Shown here: one piece after another, positions 16,552 to 25,380 of the stretch
How the letters are laid out: each line of letters begins with the position of its first letter
How positions within the stretch are numbered: the stretch's first letter is position 1
Assembly: GCF_029626265.1 (NCBI RefSeq)
Contig: NZ_JARUBN010000001.1
Coordinates: 3,968,001 to 4,032,000, forward strand
Length of the DNA: 64,000 nucleotides
Source of the DNA: Micromonospora sp. WMMD1102
GTDB taxonomy: Bacteria; Actinomycetota; Actinomycetes; Mycobacteriales; Micromonosporaceae
Direction of reading: 5' to 3'
Translations under genes and position numbers: made by a program
Notes under the pieces: model-generated
The model's database searches: none
The model's input: only the letters and a program-made list of their open reading frames with translations
What the model was told of the DNA's origin: nothing

Positions 16552-18270
16552 CTTGCCTCGCTCGCCCTGCTGACCTGCGTCGGCACCATCCTGGCCGGGG
16601 CGCCCGGGCAGGCTGCCGTTCCGCCGGCGGCGGCCCCGGCCGACGAGCCGGCCGCCACGGCCGTGCCGCCCGCCCGGGCCGCCGCCGACACCACGCCGCC
16701 CACCCCGCCGAGCAACCTGCGCAGTACCCGGACGACCTGCCAATCCGTCACCCTTACCTGGTCCGCCTCCCGAGACGACGTCGGCGTCGCGTTCTACGAC
16801 ATCTACCACGACGGTCAGCACGTCACCGCGGTCAACGGCACCACCCTGACCGCCACCCTCACCGCCGTGCAGGGCAGCACCTGGGGCTGGTACGTCAACG
16901 CCCGCGACGCCGCCGGCAACGTGTCCCAGGCCAGCGCCACGCTCACCATCACGCCGCCGTTCTGCGAGCGCGACAGGGAGCGCCCCAGCACGCCGACCGA
17001 CCTCGCCGCCAGCGTCAACGGCACGGACGTGACCCTCACCTGGTCGGCGTCGAGCGACAACGTCGCGGTCACCGGCTACACCATCCTGCGCGACGGCGCG
17101 GCGGTCGGTTCCATCGCGGGCACGGCCGCCAAACCACCCGGCACCTCGTTCACCGACACCGGGCTGGCCGTCGACACGGACTTCCGGTACACCGTCGTCG
17201 CCCGCGACGCCCAGGGCAACAGCTCGGCGACGAGCAGCGCGGTCACCGTGCACACCGGACCCGCCTGCACGAGCGCGGTCTGCGGCACCGCCGTGATCAC
17301 CACCGAGGAGGACCTGCCCTGGGGGCTGGTGCAACTGCCGGACGGCAGCGTGCTCTACGGCCGGCGCGACCTGTTCGACATCGTCGCCACGAACCCGGAC
17401 GGCACCGAGAAGCGCAGCATCGGCACGGTGCCGGGCACCGCGGGCACCAGCGGCGAGGGTGGCGTTCTCGGGCTGGCCGTGTCCCCCGACTTCGCCAGCG
17501 ACCGGTGGCTGTACGTCTACCACACCACCACGACCGACAACCGGATCGTCCGGATCCGCTACGACACCACACTGCGCACCGACACCGTGCAGGTGCTCGT
17601 CAACGGCATCCCGCGCAACAAGTACCACAACGGCGGCCGGCTGCGCTTCGGCCCCGACGGCATGCTCTACGCCGCCACCGGAGACGGCCAGACTCCGGAC
17701 CGGGCGCAGGACGTCGACGACCCGGCCGGCAAGGTGCTGCGGCTCGGTCCGGACGGCGCCGTCCCGTCGGACAACCCCTTCGGCAACCACGTGTGGAGCT
17801 ACGGCCACCGCAACCCGCAGGGGCTGGCGTTCGACTCCCGGGGCCGGCTCTTCGAGCAGGAGTTCGGCAACAACGTCCTGGACGAGACGAACATCATCGT
17901 CCGGGGCGGCAACTACGGCTGGCCCGCCTGCGAGGGAACGGTCGGCGACTGCGCGAACCCGAACTTCGTGGCGCCGATCCACACGTACCCGGTCGCCGAC
18001 GCGTCGTGCAGCGGCATCGCGATCGTGCGGGACGTGCTGTACACCGCCTGCCTGCGTGGCAACCGGATGTACCGCGCGGTGATCAGCGGCGACACGCTCA
18101 CCGACATCCAGCAGTACTTCGTCGGCACGTACCTCCGGCTGCGCACGGTCGAGCCGACCCTCGACGGAAACCTGTGGTTGACCACGAGCACCGGCGGGGA
18201 CAAGGACAGCATCCCGAACAACAGCGACGAGAAGATCCTCAAGGTGAGCCTCGGCGACCAGCGCGACTGA
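16552..18270 (+). pseudogene. FN3-sorbosone/glucose dehydrogenase, start deleted
   Basis: About 570 codons encode two fibronectin type III domains (each opening with a Pro-rich stretch and LTWSAS) and a PQQ-type glucose/sorbosone dehydrogenase propeller. Its marks are EGGVLGLAVSPDF, KYHNGGRLRFGPDGMLYAATGDG and YGHRNPQGLAFD. The first readable residues, LASLALLTCVGTILAGAPGQA, are the hydrophobic core and cleavage site of a signal peptide. No ATG, GTG or TTG in frame precedes them outside the flavoprotein body. The gene has therefore lost its start codon and promoter at the deletion that truncated the flavoprotein. The remainder is undamaged to the stop, which suggests a recent event. Confidence 0.78.
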
Positions 18271-18486
18271 ACGGCCGATCGGTACGGTGCCGGCAGCGCG
18301 GGAACACCTGGCCATGGCCGGGTGCCCCACGCGGCGCGGCCGGTGCCGGGCCGGGGCGGGCGATGTCCGGGCAGACCGATGACGGCTGACACCGACCCTC
18401 GACGCCGCGGGCGTGCCGCGCTCCAGACACGGGCGCGGCACCAGCCAGAATGGACCCCGGGCCAGCGCGGAGGAGGAGGAACGGCT

Positions 18487-19218
18487 GTGCGGGTGGTGTC
18501 GTTGGTACCGTCGCTGACCGAAGCCGTCGCGGCAACCCTGCCCGGACTCCTCGTCGGCGCCACCGACTACTGCACCCACCCCGCCGACCTGGACGTGCCG
18601 CGCGTCGGCGGCAGCAAATACCCGGACCTCGACCGGATACTCGCCCTGCACCCCGACGTCGTACTCATGAACGTCGAGGAGAACCAGCGCTCCGACGCCG
18701 AGGCGATCGAGGCGGCCGGGGTACGAGTTCGGCTCACCTATCCGCGCACCGTCGACCAGGCCCTCGACGAACTCGCCGACCTGCTACGAGAGCTCGGCAG
18801 CAGCCGGGAACCCGGATGGCTGGCCCAGGCCCGCACCGCCTGGGCCGCCGTCGGTTCCACCACACCGCCGCGCGGCGTCGTCGTCCCCGTCTGGCGGCGA
18901 CCGTGGATCGTGGCCGGCGGCGACACCTTCACCTCCGACGTGCTCCGCCGGCTCGGCCTGCGCAACCTCTACACCGAAGCCGCCGACCGGTACCCCCGGC
19001 CCACCCTCGACGACCTGCGTGCCGCAGCGCCAGACCTCGTCGTACTACCCGACGAGCCCTACCCGTTCTCCCCCACCGACGGCCCCGAGGCATTCCCCGG
19101 CATTCCCTGCGCCCTGGTCTCCGGCCGACATCTGACCTGGTACGGTCCCTCACTCGCGGAAGCACCCCGGCTCCTGGCCGCCCAGCTCGCCCGGCCGGCA
19201 GCCGAATCCGCTGACTGA
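18487..19218 (+). CDS. cytosolic cobalamin-binding-like protein (helical-backbone metal receptor fold)
   Basis: A 243-residue protein with the BtuF/periplasmic-binding type II pattern: VRVVSLVPSLTEAVA at the N-terminus, then GATDYCTHP and GGSKYPDLDRILALHPDVVLMN. It has no signal peptide or lipobox, so it should stay in the cytoplasm, unlike transport receptors. Such orphan proteins are common in actinomycetes and are of unknown role. GTG 18487 is preceded by a strong GGAGGAGGAGGAA site. The following gene is convergent and a perfect hairpin separates them. Confidence 0.82.
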   Translation: MRVVSLVPSLTEAVAATLPGLLVGATDYCTHPADLDVPRVGGSKYPDLDRILALHPDVVLMNVEENQRSDAEAIEAAGVRVRLTYPRTVDQALDELADLLRELGSSREPGWLAQARTAWAAVGSTTPPRGVVVPVWRRPWIVAGGDTFTSDVLRRLGLRNLYTEAADRYPRPTLDDLRAAAPDLVVLPDEPYPFSPTDGPEAFPGIPCALVSGRHLTWYGPSLAEAPRLLAAQLARPAAESAD

Positions 19219-19334
19219 CGTCTTTGCTGCCTGCCGGATCGGCTGCCTGCCGGATCCGCTGACTGCCGTCCGGTGACGGCCAGGCCACCTCCGGTCGCGC
19301 CCGATCATCCGGGTAGCCGGCCGGCTGGTCCGGG

Positions 19335-19366
19335 GGCTTGATCCGGCCGGTGGGCCGGATCAAGCC
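19335..19366. terminator. bidirectional terminator between convergent genes
   Basis: The arms GGCTTGATCCGGCC (19335-19348) and GGCCGGATCAAGCC (19353-19366) are perfectly complementary over 14 bp with a GGTG loop. The hairpin sits between the cobalamin-binding-like gene and the oppositely oriented sugar dehydrogenase gene, so it can end both transcripts. Upstream at 19224-19270 is a short direct repeat of GCTGCCTGCCGGATC. Confidence 0.85.
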
Positions 19367-19382
19367 GAAGGCCCCGGTGAAG

Positions 19383-20627
19383 TCAGCGGTTCGCCGCCGT
19401 GCCGTCGGCGGCGGGCTGGACCCGCTCGAACCGCACCCGGCTCAGCCATCCCGGGAGGTCACTGAGCGCGTACAGCTCGCCGTGCACGTCGGCGTCGATC
19501 GCGGTCGGCTGGATGGGGAAGTTTCCGATCGTCGCGGTCTCGTAGCCGCCCGTGGGCTTGGGCCGTACGGCGAAGGCGAGGGTCGAGCAGTAGTCGCTCG
19601 CGATGTAGGTGCCCCGCGCCTCCGGGGTGGCGGATCCCCGGTACACCACGCCGCCGGTCACCGAGCAGCTCTCCGTCATGAAGTGTTCGTACTCGAAGAC
19701 CGGGTCGGTGTACCGCACGCCCGACCGGCACTGCTCGGCGTCGAAGACCGGAGTGCCCTCCCGGCACGACCAGCCGAGGTTCGCCCCTCCCTGCCACGGG
19801 CGGATGTGGTTGATCTCCTCGACCAGGCCCTGGCCGACGTCACCGATCCAGAGCGAGCCGTCGACCGGGTCGACGGAGAACCGCCACGGGTTGCGCAGCC
19901 CGTAGAGCCAGATCTCCGGCCGCGCGCCGCGGGTGCGGACGAACGGGTTGTCGGAGGGCACGCAGTAGGGCTTCGCGCCGCAGCTGCGGTTGACGTCGAT
20001 CCGCAGGATCTTGCCGAGCAGGGTGCCGAGGTCCTGACCGGCCTTGAACGGGTCGTTCGCGTGGCCGCCGTCGCCGAGGGACCAGTAGAGGTAGCCGTCG
20101 CGACCGAACGCCACCTGGCCGCCGTTGTGGTTGTTGTACTCGGCGTGCTCCTGGGTGAGCAGCACCTGCAGCCGCTCGGGGGCGCTGATGGGCAGTCGCG
20201 CCAGGGTCAGCGCGCCGGCCGGCAGGCTCGTGTAGGCCACGTAGAGGATCCCGGTGCGCGCGAAGTTCGGCGCCGGCGTGATGCCGAGAAGGCCGCGCTC
20301 GTTGCCCGACGTGTCGATCCGGGCGGTCAGGTCGAGCGCCGGCTCGGCCGCCAGGCCGGTGTCGGGGTGGTAGGCGCGGACGGTGCCGTCCTTCTCCGCG
20401 ATCAGCATCCGGCCGTCCGGCAGCCCGGTGAGCGCGATCGGACGCCGCAGGCCGAAAGCCACCTGTTCGGACACCACGGTCAGCTCGGTGAGTGGCACCG
20501 CGCGCTTGGGTGTCGTGCCGGCCGTGGCGGTGCCGGCCACCGACGCCGGTGGCAACAGGAGCGCGGACAGGGCCAGCACGAGCAGGGCGGCCAGGGTGGT
20601 GGCCGGCCGACGACGACGTCGCGACAT
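19383..20627 (-). CDS. secreted PQQ-dependent sugar dehydrogenase (glucose/sorbosone type)
   Basis: A 414-residue exported propeller enzyme. A basic N-terminus (MSRRRRRP) and a hydrophobic stretch to about residue 35 form a Sec signal. The catalytic His lies in YNNHNGGQVAFGRDGYLYWSLGDGG; other propeller marks are GNERGLLGITPAPNF, YGLRNPWRFSVDP and GWSCREGTPVFD with further Cys that may form disulfides. ATG 20627 has a GAGGAG site eight nt upstream. It should oxidise a sugar outside the cell using PQQ. The broken FN3-dehydrogenase 1.1 kb away is a homologue, so this is the working copy in the window. Confidence 0.88.
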   Translation of the reverse strand: MSRRRRRPATTLAALLVLALSALLLPPASVAGTATAGTTPKRAVPLTELTVVSEQVAFGLRRPIALTGLPDGRMLIAEKDGTVRAYHPDTGLAAEPALDLTARIDTSGNERGLLGITPAPNFARTGILYVAYTSLPAGALTLARLPISAPERLQVLLTQEHAEYNNHNGGQVAFGRDGYLYWSLGDGGHANDPFKAGQDLGTLLGKILRIDVNRSCGAKPYCVPSDNPFVRTRGARPEIWLYGLRNPWRFSVDPVDGSLWIGDVGQGLVEEINHIRPWQGGANLGWSCREGTPVFDAEQCRSGVRYTDPVFEYEHFMTESCSVTGGVVYRGSATPEARGTYIASDYCSTLAFAVRPKPTGGYETATIGNFPIQPTAIDADVHGELYALSDLPGWLSRVRFERVQPAADGTAANR

Positions 20628-20731
20628 GGTCGAGCTCCTCGAGCAGAGTGGAGGACGCAATCTTGGGAGCGCCCCGACGATACATCGACTCCCGGCAATA
20701 TCCAACTCGTCGTACCGCGGCCTCCCCGCCG

Positions 20732-21925
20732 CTACCGCGGTCTCGCCGGGGCTCCGGCCCGGTAGACGGCGAGCGGGCGGCGCAGTACCGTGACGTCGCT
20801 CGTCGGGTCGCCCTCCACGAGCAGCAGGTCGGCGTCGAAGCCGGGGCGGAGGCGGCCCTTGCTCCGCCCCAGGCCGCACACCTCGGCACCGACCGAGGTG
20901 GCCGCGGCGAGGGCGGCGGTGGCCGGGATGCCGCACGCTACGTACTCGACGATCGTCTCTGGCAGGATCCCGTGCGGCTTCGCCGGACCGAGGCCGGCGT
21001 CCGAGCCGGGCACCAGGCGGACCCCGGCCCGGTGCAGGGTGGTGACGCCGCCGCGCAGCGTGGCCTCGCTGAGCCCGGCCCGCGCCGCCATCGCCACCAC
21101 CTCCGGCGGCGTGACCACGGCCGGGTCGGTGCCGAGCGTGGCACAGACCGCCACCCCGGCGGTGGCCAGCCGGTCGGCGAGTTCGTCGGGGACGTGCGCG
21201 CCGGTCGCGGTCACGCAGGTGCAGTGCTCGATGCCGTCGACACCGACGCGCAGCGCCTGCTCGACCGCGCCGAGCGCGTGCGCGTGCGCGGTCACCGGTA
21301 GGCCCAGCTCGTGCGCCCGGGTCAGCGCGGCGGTCAGCTCCTGGTCGGTGAACTGGGGCCGGCTGGTGTCGGTGCCGGGCGTGAACACTCCGCCGCTGGC
21401 CATCACCTTCACCAGGTCGGCGCCGGCCTCCGCCCGCAGCCGCACGGCCTCGCGGATCCCGTCGACGCCGCTCGCCTCGCCCCCCAACGACCAGCAGTGC
21501 CCGCCGACGCTGGTGACCGGCGCGCCCGATCCCAGCACCGTCGGCAGCTCGTCGTGCACTCCCCGATCCCGCCACCGGAGCACGGCGCCCCGCCGGTCGC
21601 CCAGGTCCCGGACCGTCGTGACGCCGGCCGCCAGGTGCGCGCGCAGTGACGCCTCGACGACCGCGTCGAGGTCGGGCTCGGGACGCTCGGCGAGCCGACC
21701 GAGCGCGTCGGGCCCGGCATCCGCGCACAGATGCACGTGCGCGTCGATCAGGCCGGGCAGCACGGTGCCGTCCGGCTCGTCGCGTACCGGCCAGCCGCCC
21801 GGCGGCTCGGCCCGGCCCCGGTGCACCTCGGTGATGCGGCCATCGTCCAGCAGGACCAACACCCCACCGTCCACCAGCCGCTCGCCGTCGAACATCCGCG
21901 CCGCCCGGACAGCATGCCTCGGCAT
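20732..21925 (-). CDS. metal-dependent amidohydrolase (imidazolonepropionase-like)
   Basis: A 397-residue enzyme of the amidohydrolase superfamily. Metal ligands are seen in order: the DAHVH strand-1 motif, Lys in LVKVMASGG, His in TAHAHALG, His in GIEHCT and Asp in VPGSDAG. This is the subtype I pattern shared by prolidase- and imidazolonepropionase-like hydrolases. No signal peptide is present. The stop is about 100 nt upstream of the dehydrogenase start. The substrate is unknown; dipeptides and cyclic amides are typical of the group. Confidence 0.9.
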   Translation of the reverse strand: MPRHAVRAARMFDGERLVDGGVLVLLDDGRITEVHRGRAEPPGGWPVRDEPDGTVLPGLIDAHVHLCADAGPDALGRLAERPEPDLDAVVEASLRAHLAAGVTTVRDLGDRRGAVLRWRDRGVHDELPTVLGSGAPVTSVGGHCWSLGGEASGVDGIREAVRLRAEAGADLVKVMASGGVFTPGTDTSRPQFTDQELTAALTRAHELGLPVTAHAHALGAVEQALRVGVDGIEHCTCVTATGAHVPDELADRLATAGVAVCATLGTDPAVVTPPEVVAMAARAGLSEATLRGGVTTLHRAGVRLVPGSDAGLGPAKPHGILPETIVEYVACGIPATAALAAATSVGAEVCGLGRSKGRLRPGFDADLLLVEGDPTSDVTVLRRPLAVYRAGAPARPR

Positions 21926-22035
21926 CGCCCCTCCCCCGTCTGTTGCGTTGTTTCGGTCGGACTCCGGCCGACGGCCCGGCTGCGAACCCGGGGCTCCGGT
22001 CCAAGTGGGACCGACGCGGAAGCCACCAGCAGCCC

Positions 22036-22094
22036 GAGACGCTATCGCGCGGGTGATCGGGCCGGCGAGACGCTATCGCGCGGGTGACCGGGCC
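22036..22094. repeat. 31-bp-period tandem repeat at a gene end
   Basis: A 28-base unit beginning GAGACGCTATCGCGCGGGTG occurs at 22036-22063 and again at 22067-22094 with one mismatch. The second copy contains the last codons and stop of the 174-residue membrane protein gene. The first copy is thus a duplicate of that gene end lying just beyond it. Confidence 0.85.
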
Positions 22095-22597
22095 AGGGTG
22101 AGGCGCCGACGGTAGTCGGCGGCCACGGCTATCACCAGGGGACCCCAGGCGATCAGTGGGGCGTAGTACCGGAGGACATCCCAGCCGGGGGCCGGGTGCG
22201 CGGGTTCGTCCCGACCGACTCCGACCCATCCACGCGGCACGAAGTGGAAGGTCAGGTTCAGCACGACGTACCCGGTGATGGCGACGAGCAGTGCACCGCC
22301 GGCCACGGCGAGGACCACGACCGGGCGTGCCGGGATCGGCCGGCCGCCGAGCAGCGGTACCCGGTGCGGGACCCGTTCTCCCCACCGGTGCACCAGGCCG
22401 AGTGTCGACAGGGCGAGCACCATCGACAGGACGGACAGGAAGATCATGTACCAGGTGGTGGCGGCCTCGTCGGTGAACACCAGGGACACCCGCCAGACCG
22501 CGGACGGCAGGACGCAGAGCGGGACGGCGTAGGCGGCCCGGACGGCCCAGCGTGACGGCGCCGCCGCCCAGGTAGGTGCAGTGTCGGTGGAAGTCAC
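22073..22597 (-). CDS. membrane protein of unknown function (174 aa)
   Basis: Four hydrophobic segments and a conserved-looking loop LGLVHRWGERVPHRVPLLGGRP. The same loop pattern (LGLVQRWGQQFPRWVPGLRGRP) occurs in the C-terminal half of the 366-residue protein directly upstream. The two are therefore related, and this gene resembles a half-length paralogue. GTG start with GTGA overlap to the upstream gene implies coupled translation and perhaps a complex. No family function is recognised. Confidence 0.75.
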   Translation of the reverse strand: MTSTDTAPTWAAAPSRWAVRAAYAVPLCVLPSAVWRVSLVFTDEAATTWYMIFLSVLSMVLALSTLGLVHRWGERVPHRVPLLGGRPIPARPVVVLAVAGGALLVAITGYVVLNLTFHFVPRGWVGVGRDEPAHPAPGWDVLRYYAPLIAWGPLVIAVAADYRRRLTLARSPAR

Positions 22598-23694
22598 GAG
22601 TGCTCCGATCCTCGAAGGTTGACGTCGATGGGGCTCGGGCCGTGATCCGGTCGGACCGACGGCTCAGGACGGCGGGCCGGTGGCCTGTTCCGGACGGGGC
22701 CGGTGGCCAGCGCGTAGCCGATGACGGTCGCGCCCAGCGACACACCCCAACCGAGGAACACCAGCAGCGTGGCGGTCACCGCCCACCCCTGCCGCACCTC
22801 CGACAGGTGCGTGTCCCCCGCGAGCAACTGCCGCACGACCACCCCGACGCTCAGCGCGCCGTAGCTGACCAGTGCGAGTGCCACCACTCCGGCCGGGATC
22901 ACCGCCAGGAGCCGGGGCACCGGTCGGCCGCGCAGTCCCGGCACCCAACGCGGAAACTGCTGCCCCCAGCGCTGCACCAGCCCGAGAACAAGCAGGCCAG
23001 CGAGCGGTGGGACGAGGGTGATCGCCACGCCGGTCCAGGTGGAGAGGCTCCGGTGGATGTCGTCCAGTTGCCGGGCGGAGATGCCGAGCGGTACACCGAG
23101 CACCCAGAACCCGTGCGGCACCGCCCAACCGATCACCGGCAGAGCCACCGCCGCGTACGCCCACCGGCGCGTCCAGCGCGGCACCGGCTGGTAGTCGACA
23201 GTGACCGGTACGCGCCGCGGACCGCATGCGTTCGCCAGCCCGGCGAACAGGACACCCCCGGTCACCAGCGCCAGCCGGGCGCCGAGATCACGCCAGTCCG
23301 AGGGACGCCCCGCCAATGCCGCCGGGATCTCGAAGAGCAGGTGCAACGGAAACGCGACGACCAGGAGCAGCGCGGCCGCCGCCCAACTCCCGGCAGCGGC
23401 GGAGCGACCGGGGAACCGGACCGCGTACGCGACCACCAGCGCGAGGACGACACCGGCTCCCACCGCTCCCCATCCCGGCCAGAACGGCAGCACCTCGACC
23501 CGGTGTGCGCCGCATCCATCCGCCGGGTCGACCAGATCGGTGCGGTCGCAGGCGGTGTACCCCCACCGGCCACCCGCGATCCAGTACGCCCGCAGCGCCA
23601 CCTCGGCGACGACGAACACGACGCACGCCACCGCCCACGGCCAGGCCCCGGCAGCCGCAGCCGATCGGGCGGAACGAACGGAACGATCCGACAT
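22594..23694 (-). CDS. membrane protein of unknown function (366 aa)
   Basis: About eight hydrophobic segments. The first extracytoplasmic loop contains three Cys (YTACDRTDLVDPADGCGAH, plus ACGPRR later), which could form a disulfide. The C-terminal half carries the RWGQQFPRWVP loop shared with its downstream neighbour. The tail of about 35 residues is Pro/Arg-rich and cytoplasmic. It is the first gene of a two-gene unit. No known family is recognised; length and pattern suggest an uncharacterised actinomycete integral membrane family. Confidence 0.75.
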   Translation of the reverse strand: MSDRSVRSARSAAAAGAWPWAVACVVFVVAEVALRAYWIAGGRWGYTACDRTDLVDPADGCGAHRVEVLPFWPGWGAVGAGVVLALVVAYAVRFPGRSAAAGSWAAAALLLVVAFPLHLLFEIPAALAGRPSDWRDLGARLALVTGGVLFAGLANACGPRRVPVTVDYQPVPRWTRRWAYAAVALPVIGWAVPHGFWVLGVPLGISARQLDDIHRSLSTWTGVAITLVPPLAGLLVLGLVQRWGQQFPRWVPGLRGRPVPRLLAVIPAGVVALALVSYGALSVGVVVRQLLAGDTHLSEVRQGWAVTATLLVFLGWGVSLGATVIGYALATGPVRNRPPARRPEPSVRPDHGPSPIDVNLRGSEHS

Positions 23695-23859
23695 GTCAAC
23701 TCCCTGCCGCGGGTGTCCCGCCGACGTACCGGGCTCTCGTCATGAGGCAATGCTCTGCGGCTACCGACAACACCTCATCCCCGGCGGAGGGGAACGCCCT
23801 CCCGCTGGGTGGGGAGCCGCCGGCTCTCCGGACCCGGTCCCGGACTGCCGTCGGGCCAG

Positions 23860-23879
23860 CCGGGCATTGGTATGCCCGG
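23860..23879. other. hairpin in the 520-bp spacer before the tailoring cluster
   Basis: CCGGGCAT-TGGT-ATGCCCGG is a perfect 8-bp stem with a four-base loop. It lies in the spacer between two divergent units (23695-24213) and could be an operator. No gene is supported in this spacer; a TTGACA box is present at 23958-23963. Confidence 0.4.
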
Positions 23880-24017
23880 TCAGCCCGACACATTCCAATT
23901 GTGGACAGAGCCGGTCTGCGACTGGGCGTACCCGGAAGGTTGGCGGTTCGCAAGGCATTGACATCGATCGCACATCCCGGCAGGCTTTGCGGAAATGTCC
24001 GGGGCAGGTGATGAACC

Positions 24018-24046
24018 GATTGTTTCGAGATTGTTCCGAGTAGCAT
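24018..24046 (+). promoter_or_regulatory. tandem 11-bp repeat and -10 box of the tailoring cluster
   Basis: GATTGTTTCGA (24018-24028) and GATTGTTCCGA (24029-24039) are head-to-tail repeats with one mismatch. A TAGCAT box follows at 24041-24046, a good -10 shape for actinomycetes. The 11-bp period puts both repeats on the same helix face, the usual arrangement for SARP or OmpR-type activator sites overlapping a -35 region. A SARP-type regulator is encoded at 30667-33651. The assignment is inference. Confidence 0.5.
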
Positions 24047-24213
24047 CGACCGATGTGTCCGTACGGTATGGCGGGGATTGCATAGCGCCTCCCGGCAACA
24101 CCTGGACGTCGACGATCCCTTTCGCCTGCCAGGCGTTCTCGCCTCTCCGGGAGTGCACACACAGCCAGATCCGAGTCGACCTGGTCGTCCCCACTCGATG
24201 AATCGGAGATTTG

Positions 24214-25380
24214 ATGCACGTCGCCCTGCTCACCACGACCCAGCACGGTCATCTGAACCCCTATGTCCCGGTGGTGAATGCACTCAGAACCGCCGGCAGT
24301 GAGGTTTCGCTGCTGCTGTTGTCCGCGGACGGTGGCACGCTCGACGAGCAACGTCGCCGGGCCCTGGGAAAGACGCAGGTCCACCCGGTCGGGCAGGTCG
24401 AGATGGCGCCGTGGAGCGGCGACCCGGCGAGAATCGGCCCGATGCTCCGGTCGTCGCCGGTGGCGGGCCAGACGGCCGACGCGATTCGCGCGACGGCGCC
24501 GGACTTCGTGCTCGTCGACTCGCTGCCGGTCACCGCCTCGGCAATGGTCGGCGCGGAGGCGTCCGGCGTGCCGTACGGGATGATCTGGGCCAACCTGGGT
24601 GGCGTATGCCCGAGCGAGCACCGCCGGGGTCGCTGGCCGTACGACGAGCAGGTCGGCGACTATCTGACCGGACACGGGGTGCTGTGGTCGAAGCGGACGC
24701 ATTCGGCACGCTCGCCGATTCTCAATGTGATGCCGACGATTCCCGCTCTCCTCGGAGAGGACGCGGTCACCGACGACGGTGTGCGGCTGGTCGGGTTGCC
24801 GGGTGCGGCCGGGACCCGCGGCGACGAGGTCGACTTCGCGGCCCTGGATCGGCTCGACCCCGACCGCCCGCTGGTGTGCGTCTCCTTCGGCACGATCTTC
24901 TACCGGCGGCCGGACCTGCTGCGCACCGTGATCGTCGGAGCGGCGGCGACCGGTGCACAGGTGGTCGCGGCGGTGGGAGATCTCGCCGGGGAGCTGGCGC
25001 TGCCCGACGAGGTGCTCACCGCCCCGTATCTGCCGCAGCGTGAGGTGCTCGAGCGCGCCGACGTGTTCATCACGCACGGCGGCTACAACTCCGTCGCGGA
25101 GTCGATCCGGGCGGCGACACCGATGCTGGTGATCCCGCTGGCGGTGGATCAGCCGGTCCAGGCGTACTTCGTGGGTAGGGCGGGTTTCGGGACGGCGTTG
25201 GAGCCGGCCGGCGTCACCCGGCAGGCGGTGGCCGACGCCGTCGCCGAGCTGCTCGATCCCAGCCGGGACTACCGGGCCCGGCTGCGGGCCGCGCAGCCGG
25301 AGTGCGGCGATTCCGCCGCGCGCACTGCCGAGCTGGTCGTCGGCACCGTCGAGACGCTACGGCGAAAGGGGGAGCTGTGA
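24214..25380 (+). CDS. glycosyltransferase, GT1 / macrolide glycosyltransferase type
   Basis: A 388-residue enzyme with the two-domain GT-B layout. The acceptor domain opens with MHVALLTTTQHGHLNPYVPVV, containing the catalytic-base His. The donor domain has VCVSFGTIF and the nucleotide-sugar signature HGGYNSVAESIRAATPMLVIPLAVDQP. Such enzymes add a sugar from UDP- or dTDP-donors to natural-product hydroxyls, or inactivate macrolides. ATG 24214 has CGGAG five nt upstream; a TTG precedes it. It is the first gene of a run of coupled genes with a Rieske oxygenase and an exporter. Confidence 0.9.
   Translation: MHVALLTTTQHGHLNPYVPVVNALRTAGSEVSLLLLSADGGTLDEQRRRALGKTQVHPVGQVEMAPWSGDPARIGPMLRSSPVAGQTADAIRATAPDFVLVDSLPVTASAMVGAEASGVPYGMIWANLGGVCPSEHRRGRWPYDEQVGDYLTGHGVLWSKRTHSARSPILNVMPTIPALLGEDAVTDDGVRLVGLPGAAGTRGDEVDFAALDRLDPDRPLVCVSFGTIFYRRPDLLRTVIVGAAATGAQVVAAVGDLAGELALPDEVLTAPYLPQREVLERADVFITHGGYNSVAESIRAATPMLVIPLAVDQPVQAYFVGRAGFGTALEPAGVTRQAVADAVAELLDPSRDYRARLRAAQPECGDSAARTAELVVGTVETLRRKGEL

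Noticed and set aside
15475..18651. Very long open frame on the minus strand opposite the flavoprotein and FN3-dehydrogenase genes
   Set aside because: It is Gly/Val/Arg/Asp-rich without any domain and mirrors the codon bias of the real plus-strand genes; a GC-rich antisense shadow.
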